DNA of 64,000 bases from Streptomyces sp. DI166. GTDB lineage: Bacteria > Actinomycetota > Actinomycetes > Streptomycetales > Streptomycetaceae. The stretch spans positions 1 to 64,000 of the forward strand of contig NZ_FLSP01000032.1 of the NCBI RefSeq assembly GCF_900091315.1. Reading direction: 5' to 3'. Positions 42,527 to 52,661 of the stretch are shown here, piece after piece (position 1 is the stretch's first letter; each line of letters opens with the position of its first letter). Below the pieces are notes generated by a model. That model did no database searches. It saw only the letters and a list, made by a program, of their open reading frames with translations, and was not told the origin of the DNA. A program made the position numbers and the translations under genes.

Positions 42527-43570
42527 ATGCCCAACGCAGCCACCCACCTCACCCGCCGTGGCATCCTCGCCGCGGGCGGAGCCCTCGGCCTCGGTGCCGT
42601 GCTCGCCGCCTGCGGTGACGACGACGCGAAAAGCGGTGGCTCCGGCGAGGAGAAGGCCGCCGCGAAGTCCGGCCCCTGGACCTTCAAGGACGACCGCGGC
42701 GAGACGGTGAAGCTCGACAAGGTGCCGACGAACATCGTCGCGTTCACCGGTGTCGCCGCCGCCCTCTTCGACTACGGCATCCAGGTCAAGGGTGTCTTCG
42801 GCCCGACCACGACCAAGGAGGGCAAGCCCGACGTCCAGGCCGGCGACCTCGACGTCAGCAAGGTCACCGTGCTCGGCAACGAGTGGGGCAAGCTCAACAT
42901 CGAGAAGTACGCGGCCCTGGCCCCCGAGGTGCTCATCACCACCACCTTCGACGACGCCGGGACCCTGTGGTCGGTGCCGCTGGAGTCCGCCGACAAGATC
43001 GCCAAGCTCGCCCCGGACGTCGCGATCTCCGTCTACGACCGCCAGCTGACCCAGCCGCTGGAGCGCATGTGGGAGCTGGCCGAGTCGCTGGGCGCGGACA
43101 TGAAGTCCGCCAAGATCGCCGACTCGAAGAAGAAGTTCGAGGCCGCCGCCGCCCGGCTGCGCGCCGCCGCCAAGGCCAAGCCCGACATCAAGGTGCTGGC
43201 GGGTTCCGCCTCCCCGGAGATCTTCTATGTCTCCGGCACCAACTTCTCCATCGACCTGGAGTACTTCAAGGCCCTCGGCGTGAACTTCGTCGAGCCCTCC
43301 GAGAAGGCCAAGGAGCCCAACGGCGGCTGGTTCGAGTCGCTGAGCTGGGAGCAGGTCGACAAGTACGAGGCGGACATCATCATCATGGACGACCGCTCCT
43401 CGACCCTCCAGCCCGCCGACATCACCGAGGCGACCTGGAAGAAGCTCCCGGCCGTCAAGGCGGGCCAGGTCATCCCGCGTTCGCCGGAGCCGATCCTGTC
43501 CTACGACAAGTGCACCCCGCTGCTGGAGAACCTGGCCGAGGCGCTGGAGAACGCCAAGAAGGTCGCCTGA
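42527..43570 (+). CDS. desE: Ferrioxamine-binding lipoprotein of an ABC importer
   Basis: A 347-residue periplasmic-type binding lipoprotein. The signal combines a twin-arginine (HLTRRGILAAGG) with a lipobox ending AVLAACG at about residue 29, so it is probably Tat-exported and lipid-anchored. The mature part has the helical-backbone fold of iron-siderophore binding proteins (VPTNIVAFTG, LAPEVLITTTFDD, YEADIIIMDDRS). Placement beside the des biosynthesis genes and the iron box identify it as the desferrioxamine receptor DesE. The permease genes are elsewhere. Confidence 0.9.
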   Translation: MPNAATHLTRRGILAAGGALGLGAVLAACGDDDAKSGGSGEEKAAAKSGPWTFKDDRGETVKLDKVPTNIVAFTGVAAALFDYGIQVKGVFGPTTTKEGKPDVQAGDLDVSKVTVLGNEWGKLNIEKYAALAPEVLITTTFDDAGTLWSVPLESADKIAKLAPDVAISVYDRQLTQPLERMWELAESLGADMKSAKIADSKKKFEAAAARLRAAAKAKPDIKVLAGSASPEIFYVSGTNFSIDLEYFKALGVNFVEPSEKAKEPNGGWFESLSWEQVDKYEADIIIMDDRSSTLQPADITEATWKKLPAVKAGQVIPRSPEPILSYDKCTPLLENLAEALENAKKVA

Positions 43571-43575
43571 CCTCC

Positions 43576-44481
43576 ATGGCCACGACCGTAGCCGTCTCGT
43601 TCCGCTTCTTCGCCCTTCAGGTCGTACGGACGAGGCGGCTCGGTCCGTCCCTGGTCCGGGTGACCTTCGGCGGCGAGGAACTGCGCGACTTCCGCTCCGA
43701 CGGGCGCGACCAGTCGCTGTCACTGTTCCTGCCGCACCCGGGGCAGGACGCCCCCGTCGTCCCCGTCGAGCTGGGTGACGGCTGGTGGCAGGGCTGGCGT
43801 GAACTGCCCGACGACGTACGGGCGGTGATGCGCTCGTACACCCTGCGCGCGCTGCGCCGGGACCCCGACGAGATCGACATCGACTTCGTCCTGCACGGCG
43901 TCGAGCCCGGCGCCCCGGTCCCGGCCGGACCCGCCTCCCGGTGGGCCGCCACCGCCCGCGCCGGGGACCGGGTGCTGCTCATCGGGCCCGCCGAGGCGGA
44001 CAACCGGGCCATCCGGTTCCGCCCGCCCGCCGACACCGACCTCGTCGTGATCTGGGGCGACGAGACCGCGCTGCCGGCCGTCTCCGCCATCGTCGAGTCG
44101 CTGCCCGCCGGGACCCGGGCCCGGGTCTGGCTGGAGGTCCAGCACGCCGGGGACGTCCAGGAGCTGAGCACGCAGGCGGACGCCGAGATCCACTGGCTGG
44201 TCCGCGAGGAGCGGGGCGGCGCCGAGGGCTCCCCCATGGCCCTCGGACCCACGACCCGCGAACCCGCACCCCGCGAGCCCATGGCCCTGGACGCCCTCCG
44301 GCGGGCCCAACTCCCGCCAGCCGAGCGCCCGTACGTCTGGATCGCCGGCGAGTCGGGGTGCGTGAAGGCGCTGCGTCGGCATTTCGTGGGTGAGCGCGGG
44401 ATCGACCGGCGCCGGGTCACCTTCGTCGGCTACTGGCGGCGTGGGATGAGCGAGGAACAGCTGCGCGAGAGCGGCGAGTAG
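43576..44481 (+). CDS. Siderophore-interacting protein (FAD-dependent ferric-siderophore reductase)
   Basis: A 301-residue flavoprotein of the ViuB/SIP family that releases iron from imported ferric siderophore by reduction. MRSYTLRALRRDPDEIDIDF carries the FAD-binding R-x-Y-T/S motif, DRVLLIGPAEADNR precedes the NAD(P)H-binding region (VIWGDETALPAVSAIVESLP), and YVWIAGESGCVKALRRHFV with RRVTFVGYWRRG is the C-terminal signature. It starts 5 nt after desE, so the two form one operon. Confidence 0.92.
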   Translation: MATTVAVSFRFFALQVVRTRRLGPSLVRVTFGGEELRDFRSDGRDQSLSLFLPHPGQDAPVVPVELGDGWWQGWRELPDDVRAVMRSYTLRALRRDPDEIDIDFVLHGVEPGAPVPAGPASRWAATARAGDRVLLIGPAEADNRAIRFRPPADTDLVVIWGDETALPAVSAIVESLPAGTRARVWLEVQHAGDVQELSTQADAEIHWLVREERGGAEGSPMALGPTTREPAPREPMALDALRRAQLPPAERPYVWIAGESGCVKALRRHFVGERGIDRRRVTFVGYWRRGMSEEQLRESGE

Positions 44482-44544
44482 AGCGCCGGACGTGACGACT
44501 GTCACGGGCGGACGCGGGTGCTCCCTGCGCAACACGTGATCGAA

Positions 44545-44563
44545 TTAGGTTAGGCTTACCTAA
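44545..44563. promoter_or_regulatory. Iron box (DmdR/DtxR-type) of the desABCD operon
   Basis: TTAGGTTAGGCTTACCTAA is an exact match to the 19-bp DmdR1 iron-box consensus and lies 75 nt before desA, controlling siderophore synthesis by iron. Confidence 0.93.
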
Positions 44564-44638
44564 GTCGACGACGTTCACTCCCGTCCCCTTTCGCTCCCTC
44601 CCCCCACTCCGCACCGGCTTCCCTTCGGAGGACCCCCC

Positions 44639-46081
44639 ATGCGCTCGCACCTGCTCAACGACACGACCGCGGAGCAGTACCGCCGCTCCGTGACCGAAGG
44701 CATAGAGCGGGTGGCCACCAAACTCGCCACCACCAAGCGCCCGTTCACCGGCGTCACCGTCGACTCCCTCGCCCCCGTCATCGACGCGATCGACCTCGAC
44801 AAGCCGCTGCACGACACCGCCGCCGTGCTGGACGAACTGGAGGACGTCTACCTCCGGGACGCGGTCTACTTCCACCACCCGCGCTACCTCGCCCACCTCA
44901 ACTGCCCCGTGGTGATACCCGCGGTGCTCGGCGAGGCCGTCCTGTCCGCCGTCAACTCCTCCCTCGACACCTGGGACCAGTCGGCCGGCGGCACCCTCAT
45001 CGAGCGCAAGCTCATCGACTGGACCACCGCCCGCATCGGCCTCGGCCCCGCCGCCGACGGCGTGTTCACCTCCGGCGGCTCCCAGTCCAACCTCCAGGCC
45101 CTGCTGCTGGCCCGCGAGGAGGCCAAGACCGACTCCCTGGCGAAACTGCGTATCTTCGCCTCCGAGGTCAGCCACTTCAGCGTGAAGAAGTCCGCCAAGC
45201 TGCTCGGCCTGAGCGCGGACGCGGTGGTCTCGATCCCGGTCGACCACGACAAGCGCATGCAGACCGTCGCCCTCGCCCGCGAACTGGAGCGCTGCGCCGA
45301 GGCCGGCCTCGTCCCCATGGCCGTCGTCGCCACCGCCGGCACCACCGACTTCGGCTCCATCGACCCGCTGCCGGAGATCGCGGAGCTGTGCGGGCAGTAC
45401 GAGACCTGGATGCACGTGGACGCCGCCTACGGCTGCGGACTGCTCGCCTCGGTGAAGTACCGGGACCGCGTCGACGGCATCGAGCGCGCCGACTCGGTCA
45501 CCGTCGACTACCACAAGTCCTTCTTCCAGCCGGTGAGTTCCTCCGCCGTGCTGGTCCGCGACGCGGCCACGCTGCGGCACGCCACCTACCACGCGGAGTA
45601 CCTCAACCCGCGCCGCATGGTGACCGAGCGCATCCCCAACCAGGTCGACAAGTCCCTGCAGACCACCCGCCGCTTCGACGCGCTGAAGCTGTGGATGACC
45701 CTGCGGGTGATGGGCGCCGACGGCATCGGGCAGCTCTTCGACGAGGTCGTCGACCTCGCCGCCGAGGGCTGGAAACTGCTCGCCGCCGACCCGCGCTTCG
45801 ACGTGGTGGTCCAGCCGAGCCTGTCCACCCTGGTCTTCCGCTACATCCCGGCCGCCGTCACCGACCCGGCCGAGATCGACCGCGCCAACCTCTACGCCCG
45901 CAAGGCCCTGTTCGCCTCCGGCGACGCCGTCGTCGCGGGCACCAAGGTCGCGGGCCGCCACTACCTGAAGTTCACCCTGCTCAACCCCGAGACCACGACG
46001 GCCGACATCGCCGCCGTCCTCGACCTGATCGCCGGCCACGCCGAGCAGTACCTGGGAGAGTCCCTTGACCGCGCTTGCTGA
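44639..46081 (+). CDS. desA: Lysine decarboxylase, desferrioxamine synthesis
   Basis: A 480-residue PLP-dependent group II decarboxylase making cadaverine from lysine, the first step of desferrioxamine synthesis. [37 protein letters not shown] (PLP-binding Asp) and the Schiff-base lysine in [19 protein letters not shown] are visible. CGGAGG precedes the ATG. First gene of a four-gene operon with overlaps between all members, downstream of the iron box. Confidence 0.96.
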   Translation: MRSHLLNDTTAEQYRRSVTEGIERVATKLATTKRPFTGVTVDSLAPVIDAIDLDKPLHDTAAVLDELEDVYLRDAVYFHHPRYLAHLNCPVVIPAVLGEAVLSAVNSSLDTWDQSAGGTLIERKLIDWTTARIGLGPAADGVFTSGGSQSNLQALLLAREEAKTDSLAKLRIFASEVSHFSVKKSAKLLGLSADAVVSIPVDHDKRMQTVALARELERCAEAGLVPMAVVATAGTTDFGSIDPLPEIAELCGQYETWMHVDAAYGCGLLASVKYRDRVDGIERADSVTVDYHKSFFQPVSSSAVLVRDAATLRHATYHAEYLNPRRMVTERIPNQVDKSLQTTRRFDALKLWMTLRVMGADGIGQLFDEVVDLAAEGWKLLAADPRFDVVVQPSLSTLVFRYIPAAVTDPAEIDRANLYARKALFASGDAVVAGTKVAGRHYLKFTLLNPETTTADIAAVLDLIAGHAEQYLGESLDRAC

Positions 46082-47348
46082 ATCCCCGAACAAGATCTAC
46101 GACCTCGTAGGGATCGGGCTCGGCCCCTTCAACCTCGGCCTGGCCTGCCTCACCGAGCCCATCGACCAACTGGACGCCGTCTTCCTGGAGTCCAAGCCCG
46201 ACTTCGAGTGGCACGCCGGCATGTTCCTCGACGGCGCCCACCTGCAGACCCCGTTCATGTCGGACCTGGTCACCCTCGCCGACCCGACCTCGCCGTACAC
46301 CTTCCTGAACTACCTGAAGGAGAAGGGACGGCTGTACTCCTTCTACATCCGCGAGAACTTCTACCCGCTGCGCGTCGAGTACGACGACTACTGCCGCTGG
46401 GCCGCGAACAAGCTGAGCAGCGTCCGCTTCAACACCACCGTCAGCGAGGTGACGTACGACGAGGCCGAGGGGCTGTACGTCGTCGGCACCACCGGCGGTG
46501 ACCGCTACCGGGCCAAGCACCTGGTCCTCGGCACCGGGACCACCCCGCACTACCCGGAGGCCGTGCGAGGCCTGGGCGGCGACTTCTTCCACAACTCCCG
46601 TTACGTGCAGAACAAGGCGGAGCTCCAGAAGAAGGAGTCGATCACGATCGTCGGCTCCGGCCAGTCCGCCGCCGAGATCTACTACGACCTGCTCTCCGAG
46701 ATCGACGTCCACGGCTACCGGCTGAACTGGGTGACCCGCTCCCCGCGCTTCTTCCCGCTGGAGTACACCAAGCTCACGCTGGAGATGACCTCGCCGGAGT
46801 ACATCGACTACTTCCGCGCGCTGCCGGAGGCCACCCGCTACCGGCTGGCCGCGCAGCAGAAGGGCCTGTTCAAGGGCATCGACGGCGACCTCATCAACGA
46901 GATCTTCGACCTGCTGTACCAGAAGAACCTCGGCGGCCCGGTCCCCACCCGCCTGCTGACCAACTCCTCGCTGAACGCGGCCCGTTACGAGAACGGCACC
47001 TACACCCTCTCCTTCCGCCAGGAGGAGCAGGAGAAGGACTACGAGCTCCAGACCCAGGGCCTGGTCCTGGCCACCGGGTACGCCTACGCCGAGCCGGAGT
47101 TCCTCAAGCCCGTGCGGGACCGCCTGGTGCGCGACACGCACGGCAACTTCGACGTGGCCCGCAACTACGCCATCGACGTCACCGGCCGGGGCGTGTTCCT
47201 GCAGAACGCCGGAGTGCACACCCACAGCATCACCAGCCCCGACCTGGGCATGGGCCCCTACCGCAACAGCTGCATCATCCGTGAGCTGCTCGGCAGCGAG
47301 TACTACCCGGTCGAGAAGACCATCGCGTTCCAGGAGTTCGCCGTATGA
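46065..47348 (+). CDS. desB: Cadaverine N-monooxygenase, desferrioxamine synthesis
   Basis: A 427-residue FAD/NADPH-dependent N-hydroxylating monooxygenase converting cadaverine to N-hydroxycadaverine. The FAD motif is [16 protein letters not shown], the NADPH motif [17 protein letters not shown], and the C-terminal signature [18 protein letters not shown] 46065 with GGAGAG upstream is used, so it overlaps desA by 17 nt. Co-expression with desA is therefore tight. Confidence 0.95.
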   Translation: MTALAESPNKIYDLVGIGLGPFNLGLACLTEPIDQLDAVFLESKPDFEWHAGMFLDGAHLQTPFMSDLVTLADPTSPYTFLNYLKEKGRLYSFYIRENFYPLRVEYDDYCRWAANKLSSVRFNTTVSEVTYDEAEGLYVVGTTGGDRYRAKHLVLGTGTTPHYPEAVRGLGGDFFHNSRYVQNKAELQKKESITIVGSGQSAAEIYYDLLSEIDVHGYRLNWVTRSPRFFPLEYTKLTLEMTSPEYIDYFRALPEATRYRLAAQQKGLFKGIDGDLINEIFDLLYQKNLGGPVPTRLLTNSSLNAARYENGTYTLSFRQEEQEKDYELQTQGLVLATGYAYAEPEFLKPVRDRLVRDTHGNFDVARNYAIDVTGRGVFLQNAGVHTHSITSPDLGMGPYRNSCIIRELLGSEYYPVEKTIAFQEFAV

Positions 47349-47878
47349 CCTTCACCTTCCGCCCGCTCGACCCGCTGAGGGACGCCGAGCTGCTGCACCG
47401 CTGGGTCACCCACCCCAAGGCGGCCTTCTGGATGATGCAGGACGCCCGCCTGGTGGACGTGGAGCGCGCCTACATGGAGATCGCGGCCGACGAGCACCAC
47501 CACGCCCTGCTCGGCCTGGACGAGCACGGCACCCCGGCGTTCCTGATGGAGAAGTACGACCCCGCCCACCGTGAGCTGGTCGGCCTCTACGAGCCGCAGC
47601 CCGGCGACATCGGTATGCACTTCCTCACCCCGCCCACCGACACCCCGGTGCACGGCTTCACCCGCGCGGTCATCACCGCCGTCATGGCGCACCTCTTCGA
47701 GGACCCCGCGGTGCGCCGTGTGGTGGTCGAGCCGGACGTCTCCAACAAGGCCGTGCACGCCCTGAACGAGGCCGTCGGCTTCGTCCCCGAGCGGGAGATC
47801 GACAAGCCGGAGAAGCGGGCCCTGCTCAGCTTCTGCACCCGTGAGCAGTTCCTGGCCGCGACGGGGGTGGCCGCATGA
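47345..47878 (+). CDS. desC: N-hydroxycadaverine acyltransferase, desferrioxamine synthesis
   Basis: A 177-residue GNAT-like acyltransferase of the siderophore (IucB/RhbD) group that acetylates or succinylates N-hydroxycadaverine. [34 protein letters not shown] and [20 protein letters not shown] are the typical stretches. ATG overlaps the desB stop by 4 nt (ATGA). Confidence 0.95.
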   Translation: MTFTFRPLDPLRDAELLHRWVTHPKAAFWMMQDARLVDVERAYMEIAADEHHHALLGLDEHGTPAFLMEKYDPAHRELVGLYEPQPGDIGMHFLTPPTDTPVHGFTRAVITAVMAHLFEDPAVRRVVVEPDVSNKAVHALNEAVGFVPEREIDKPEKRALLSFCTREQFLAATGVAA

Positions 47879-49647
47879 GCCTCGCCGACTCCGTCGCCCA
47901 CCTCTCCCCCGAGCGCTGGGCGGAGGCCAACCGCAGGCTGGTGCGCAAGGCGCTGGCCGAGTTCGCGCACGAGCGGCTGATCACGCCCGAGGCCACGGCC
48001 GACGGCGGCTTCGAGGTGCGCGCCGACGACGGACTGACCGTGTACCGGTTCACCGCCGTCCGCCGCGCCCTCGATCACTGGCAGGTCGACGCCGCCTCGA
48101 TCTCCCGTCACCGGGGCGGCGCCGACCTGCCCCTGGCCGCGCTGGACTTCTTCGTCGAGTTCCAGAAGTCCCTGGGCCTGAGCGACGCGATCCTGCCGGT
48201 CTACCTGGAGGAGGTCTCCTCCACCCTCTCCGGCATCTGCTACAAGCTCACCAAGCCGCAGGTCCCGGCCGCCGAACTGGCCCGCGCGGGCTTCCAGGCG
48301 ATCGAGACCGGCATGACCGAGGGCCACCCCTGCTTCGTGGCCAACAACGGCCGGCTCGGCTTCGGCATCCACGAGTACCTGGCGTACGCGCCGGAGGCCG
48401 CGAGCCCGGTCCGGCTGGTGTGGCTGGCCGCGCACCGGTCGAGGGCCGCGTTCACGGCCGGGGTGGGCATCGACTACGAGTCCTTCGTGCGCGCCGAGCT
48501 GGGCGAGCAGACCGTCGAGCGGTTCCACGGCGTGCTGCGCGAGCAGGGCCTGGACCCGGCCGACTACCTGTTCATCCCGGTCCACCCCTGGCAGTGGTGG
48601 AACAAGCTGACCGTCACCTTCGCCGCCGAGGTGGCCCGCAAGCACCTGGTGTGCCTGGGCGTGGGCGACGACGAGTACCTGGCCCAGCAGTCCATCCGGA
48701 CCTTCTTCAACACCTCCGCCCCCGAGAAGCACTATGTGAAGACGGCTCTGTCCGTGCTCAACATGGGCTTCATGCGCGGTCTTTCGGCGGCGTACATGGA
48801 GGCGACCCCGGCCATCAACGACTGGCTGGCCCAGCTGATCGACAACGACCCCGTGCTCAGGGGGACGGGCCTGACGATCATCCGCGAGCGCGCGGCGGTC
48901 GGCTACCGGCACCTGGAGTACGAGGCGGCGACGGACCGCTACTCGCCGTACCGCAAGATGCTGGCCGCGCTGTGGCGGGAGAGCCCGGTGTCCTCCCTGA
49001 GGGAGGGCGAGACGCTCGCCACCATGGCCTCCCTGGTCCACCAGGACCACGAGGGCGCCTCGTTCGCGGCGGCGCTGATCGAGCGGTCGGGGCTGACGGC
49101 GACGGAGTGGCTGCGCCGCTACCTGAGGGCGTACTTCACCCCGTTGCTGCACAGCTTCTACGCCTACGACCTGGTGTTCATGCCACACGGCGAGAACGTG
49201 ATCCTGGTGCTGAAGGACGGTGTCGTCCAGCGCGCGGTCTACAAGGACATCGCCGAGGAGATCGCGGTCATGGACCCGGAGGCGGTACTGCCGCCGGCGG
49301 TCGAGCGGATCCGCGTGGACGTCCCCGAGGACACGAAACTGCTGTCGATCTTCACGGACGTCTTCGACTGCTTCTTCCGCTTCCTCGCGGCGAACCTGGC
49401 CGAGGAGGGCGTGCTCACCGAGGACGAGTTCTGGGGCACGGTCGCCGAGGTCACCCGCGCGTACCAGGCGTCCGTGCCGGAGCTGGCCGAGAAGTTCCGC
49501 CAGTACGACATGTTCGCCCCGGAGTTCGCCCTGTCCTGCCTCAACCGCCTCCAGCTGCGCAACAACCAGCAGATGGTGGACCTTACGGACCCGGCGGGCG
49601 CGCTGCAGCTGATCGGCACGCTGAAGAACCCGATCGCGGGCCGGTAG
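47875..49647 (+). CDS. desD: NIS siderophore synthetase (desferrioxamine assembly and cyclisation)
   Basis: A 590-residue IucA/IucC-family synthetase that adenylates and oligomerises N-succinyl-N-hydroxycadaverine units into desferrioxamine E or B. Visible are TEGHPCFVANNGRLGFGIHE (ATP-binding His/Asn region), FIPVHPWQWWNKL, SIRTFFNTSAPEKHYVKTAL and the C-terminal ferric reductase-like FhuF segment with PHGENVILVLKDG. ATGA overlap with desC. A strong terminator ends the operon. Confidence 0.96.
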   Translation: MSLADSVAHLSPERWAEANRRLVRKALAEFAHERLITPEATADGGFEVRADDGLTVYRFTAVRRALDHWQVDAASISRHRGGADLPLAALDFFVEFQKSLGLSDAILPVYLEEVSSTLSGICYKLTKPQVPAAELARAGFQAIETGMTEGHPCFVANNGRLGFGIHEYLAYAPEAASPVRLVWLAAHRSRAAFTAGVGIDYESFVRAELGEQTVERFHGVLREQGLDPADYLFIPVHPWQWWNKLTVTFAAEVARKHLVCLGVGDDEYLAQQSIRTFFNTSAPEKHYVKTALSVLNMGFMRGLSAAYMEATPAINDWLAQLIDNDPVLRGTGLTIIRERAAVGYRHLEYEAATDRYSPYRKMLAALWRESPVSSLREGETLATMASLVHQDHEGASFAAALIERSGLTATEWLRRYLRAYFTPLLHSFYAYDLVFMPHGENVILVLKDGVVQRAVYKDIAEEIAVMDPEAVLPPAVERIRVDVPEDTKLLSIFTDVFDCFFRFLAANLAEEGVLTEDEFWGTVAEVTRAYQASVPELAEKFRQYDMFAPEFALSCLNRLQLRNNQQMVDLTDPAGALQLIGTLKNPIAGR

Positions 49648-49663
49648 CGGCCGCACGGACCGG

Positions 49664-49712
49664 CGGGCGCCCCAGGAGTACGGTCCTCCTGGGGCGCCCG
49701 TCAGCGTTTTTA
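49664..49712. terminator. Rho-independent terminator of the des operon
   Basis: A 15-bp perfect stem CGGGCGCCCCAGGAG / CTCCTGGGGCGCCCG with a 7-nt loop, followed by TCAGCGTTTTTA. This is the only hairpin in the window with a clear T run. It also separates desD from the convergent TPR gene, whose stop is at 49720. Confidence 0.88.
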
Positions 49713-49719
49713 CGGCCCG

Positions 49720-52659
49720 TCAGTTCTCGTCGCGCAACTGGGCCGCCAGTTCCGTCAGCGGCTCGATGTCCTCGGTGAGGCCGAGGGGCGTCAGCCGGGC
49801 GATCGCCGCGTCGAGACGGGCCAGCGCGGGCGCGGGGCGCTCCAGGTAGATGCCCTCCAGCGCGGAGGCGAGACGGACGCACTCGGCCCACTCGCCGGCC
49901 TTCGCCGCGTCCTCCCCCGGCTCGCCGAGCAGGGCCATGGCCTTCTCCAGCGCCACGATCGCGTCCTCGTGGGCATGGGCGTGGGCGTGGACCCTGCCGT
50001 ACTCGTAGGCCAGCGCCGTGTCCAGGGAGCGCCCGTGCGCCTCGTACCCGGCCTCGCGCGCCTCGTCGGCGACCCGTCCGGCGTCCTCCAGGAACCCGAG
50101 AGCGGAGGGCAGACCCTCCGGCCCCTGCCGCTGCGCCTGGAGCCGGGCGAGTTCGCGCAGACAGTTGCTGAGCTGCTCGAAGCGCGGTTCCCGGGCGTGC
50201 GCGGCGAGGGCCTGGTCGGCTGCCTCCCGGGCCCGTTCGAACTCCCCGGACTCGGCGAGCAGTACGGCCGTCTCCGCCGCGATCATGGCGTGGCTGCCGG
50301 GGTCGTCCTCCCAGCCCGCGGACTCGGCGGCGAGGGCGACGAACTCGGCGGTGGCGGCCTTCAGGTCCTCGCCGGCGTGCAGGGCACGGGCCCGGGTCAG
50401 CCGGAGCTGGGCGAGCAGCCGGTCGTCCAGCTCGCCCGCCGCGGCGTCCGGTTCGGCGAGCACGGAGTCGAGCAGCGCGATGCAGTCCTCGACGCGGCCC
50501 AGGTCCAGGGTGAGCCGGGCGGCGTTGCTGTACGTGCAGAACGCGTCGAAGCGGCTGCCCCCGCGCAGCTCCAACTCGGCGCAGCGGGTCAGGTGCCGCA
50601 GCGCCTCGTCGGGACGGCCCAGGTGCAGGCACGCCTCGGCCAGGTCGTTGTGCAGCCGTGCGGTGGCAAGTCCCGCGGAGGGCCACTCGGCGCTCACCCG
50701 CAGCGCCTCGGACAGATCCGCGTGGGCGGCCTCGGCGTTCCCCATCCCGAGCTGCGCCTTGCCGCGCAGCCCGAGCACGCGGGGCAGGTGCCAGGCGGGG
50801 CCCTGTTCCCTCAGCCGGCCGAGGAGAGCGTCGAGTTCGGTGACGGCGGTGGGCAGGTCGCCGGAGATGGCGTGGGTGGTCGCCCGCAGCAGCACGGCAC
50901 CGGAGATCTGCCCGGGGATGTCGTGCCGGGTGGCGAACGCGTACAGCCCCTCGACCTCGGCGAGGACCTGCTCGGCGTGCTCGGGGTCGCGCGAGGACTG
51001 GAACCGCAGCGCCAGCGCGGTCGCCCTGAGCCGCAGCAGCCGGGCCTCGTGGACGGGCCGCAGCCCGGAGACCCCTTCGTGCAGCCGGACGATCGCGTCG
51101 TACGCGTCGCCCAGGGCCCCGGCCTTCACGTTGTCCTCGTGCCCGGTGGGGGCGTCCGCCGCGGACAGCTCCGCCTCGGCCAGGACGGCACCGGCGCGGG
51201 CGAGGGCCGCGAGGCCCGGTTCGCCGTCGGTCTCGTACAGCTCCGCGGCCTCCTTGAAGTGGGCCGCGGACTCGGCGTAGGCGTCGCGTTCGCCCGCGAG
51301 GTTGCCCTCGTCCTCCAGCAGGTCCGCGCGCAGCCGCGTCAGCGAGCCCAGGGCCGGGTCGTCGGGGTGGGTGTAGCCGGGCTCGGCGACCAGGGCGCGC
51401 AGCCGGGCCCAGTGATCGCGGGAGTCCGGGTGGCCCTGCTCGTCCAGTTCCCGTGCCCGTGCGATGAGTTCCGGCAGCTCATCCGGGACGGAGGGCTTCG
51501 CGGGGGCGGCGGGCGCGACGGGCGCGGCCGGGGCCACATCCTCCAGGGTGCGGGTGCGCAGGGTCAGTTCCAGCGACTCCAGCAGCGGCGCCCGCTCCAG
51601 CCTGGCCCGGCGCCGGTCGGTGTGCGTACTGGTGCCGTTGCGGGCGTCGAAGCGGGCGGCCAGGTCGTCGGCGCGGCTCTGGATCTCGGCGCGCAGGGTG
51701 CCCACGGTCCAGGTGCGCCCGGCGTACCCGGCGGCGGGCAGGTCACCGTGGCCGAGCTGTTCGACGCGCCGGAGCAGGACCTCCGCGCCGGTGAGGAAGT
51801 GGAGCTGGTCCAGCGGCGAGTCGACCTCCGCGAACAGGTTGCGGTTCTCGGCCAGCAGCTCCAGACCGCGCGCCTCGTTGCCGGTGAGCGCGCAGAACTC
51901 CAGGTGCCGCCCGACCTCCGGGGCCATGGAGGGGTTGCGGCGGCAGCCGCGGTACCCGGCGAGGTGCAGCGCCCGCGCCTGGTCGGTGCGGCCGGTGCGC
52001 AGCAGGGGCAGCAGCGCGTACGACACGGACCGGGCGGGCTCCTCCTGGCAGGACTCCTTCCCGGACAGCACGGGCTCCCAGATCCGCAGCGCCCGCTCGT
52101 CGTCGCCCGCCGCGAGGTGGTACAGCGCCCGCTCGCAGATCTCGCACGCCTCGCAGTCGCTCAGCTCTGTGCGGGTGCGGCCCGCCCACAGCTCGTAGGC
52201 GAGCGCGGTGTCCTCGCCGACGTGCGCGGCGAGCTGGTAGGCCTGCCCGTAGTACGGCTGGAGGCCGAGGCCCGCCTTCTCGTAGCGGTCACGCATCTCC
52301 GTCTGCCACTGGCGCAGGCTGGCGAGCGGTATCTCGGGCAGCTGGCGCAGGGCGTTGGCGACCCACTTGAACCGCCAGAACAGCATGTGCCGCAGGCGCC
52401 CGTCGAAGACGTCGGGCTGTTCGTCGAAGAGGTTCAGCAGCCGGGCGAAGACGACCGGCGACTTACGCGGCTCGGAGCCGTAGGTGTACGCCTCCTGAAG
52501 CTCCAGCAGGGCGTGGATGAGCGGTTCGGGCTCGCCGAACTGTTCGGCGGCGTCGACGAGTTCCTCGGCGGTGAGGGTGCGGGTGCGGCCGTAGGGGCGG
52601 CGGTCGTTCTCGCGCAGCGCCTCGTACAGCTCGTCGGTGGTCTGGGGTGCGGTCGGCAT
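49720..52659 (-). CDS. Large TPR-repeat protein, partner of the adjacent Hsp90
   Basis: A 979-residue cytoplasmic helical protein. From about residue 480 it shows successive TPR-like helix pairs (ESAAHFKEAAELYETDGEPG, AAHADLSEALRVSAEWPSAG, EALRHLTRCAELELRGGSRF, EAADQALAAHAREPRFEQLS). The N-terminal half has less regular repeats and a Cys cluster DCEACEIC near residue 165 that could bind metal. It starts 2 nt after the Hsp90 stop, so the two are co-translated, and a co-chaperone or client-recruiting role is the obvious inference. I know of no characterised homologue. Confidence 0.82.
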   Translation of the reverse strand: MPTAPQTTDELYEALRENDRRPYGRTRTLTAEELVDAAEQFGEPEPLIHALLELQEAYTYGSEPRKSPVVFARLLNLFDEQPDVFDGRLRHMLFWRFKWVANALRQLPEIPLASLRQWQTEMRDRYEKAGLGLQPYYGQAYQLAAHVGEDTALAYELWAGRTRTELSDCEACEICERALYHLAAGDDERALRIWEPVLSGKESCQEEPARSVSYALLPLLRTGRTDQARALHLAGYRGCRRNPSMAPEVGRHLEFCALTGNEARGLELLAENRNLFAEVDSPLDQLHFLTGAEVLLRRVEQLGHGDLPAAGYAGRTWTVGTLRAEIQSRADDLAARFDARNGTSTHTDRRRARLERAPLLESLELTLRTRTLEDVAPAAPVAPAAPAKPSVPDELPELIARARELDEQGHPDSRDHWARLRALVAEPGYTHPDDPALGSLTRLRADLLEDEGNLAGERDAYAESAAHFKEAAELYETDGEPGLAALARAGAVLAEAELSAADAPTGHEDNVKAGALGDAYDAIVRLHEGVSGLRPVHEARLLRLRATALALRFQSSRDPEHAEQVLAEVEGLYAFATRHDIPGQISGAVLLRATTHAISGDLPTAVTELDALLGRLREQGPAWHLPRVLGLRGKAQLGMGNAEAAHADLSEALRVSAEWPSAGLATARLHNDLAEACLHLGRPDEALRHLTRCAELELRGGSRFDAFCTYSNAARLTLDLGRVEDCIALLDSVLAEPDAAAGELDDRLLAQLRLTRARALHAGEDLKAATAEFVALAAESAGWEDDPGSHAMIAAETAVLLAESGEFERAREAADQALAAHAREPRFEQLSNCLRELARLQAQRQGPEGLPSALGFLEDAGRVADEAREAGYEAHGRSLDTALAYEYGRVHAHAHAHEDAIVALEKAMALLGEPGEDAAKAGEWAECVRLASALEGIYLERPAPALARLDAAIARLTPLGLTEDIEPLTELAAQLRDEN

Positions 52660-52661
52660 CG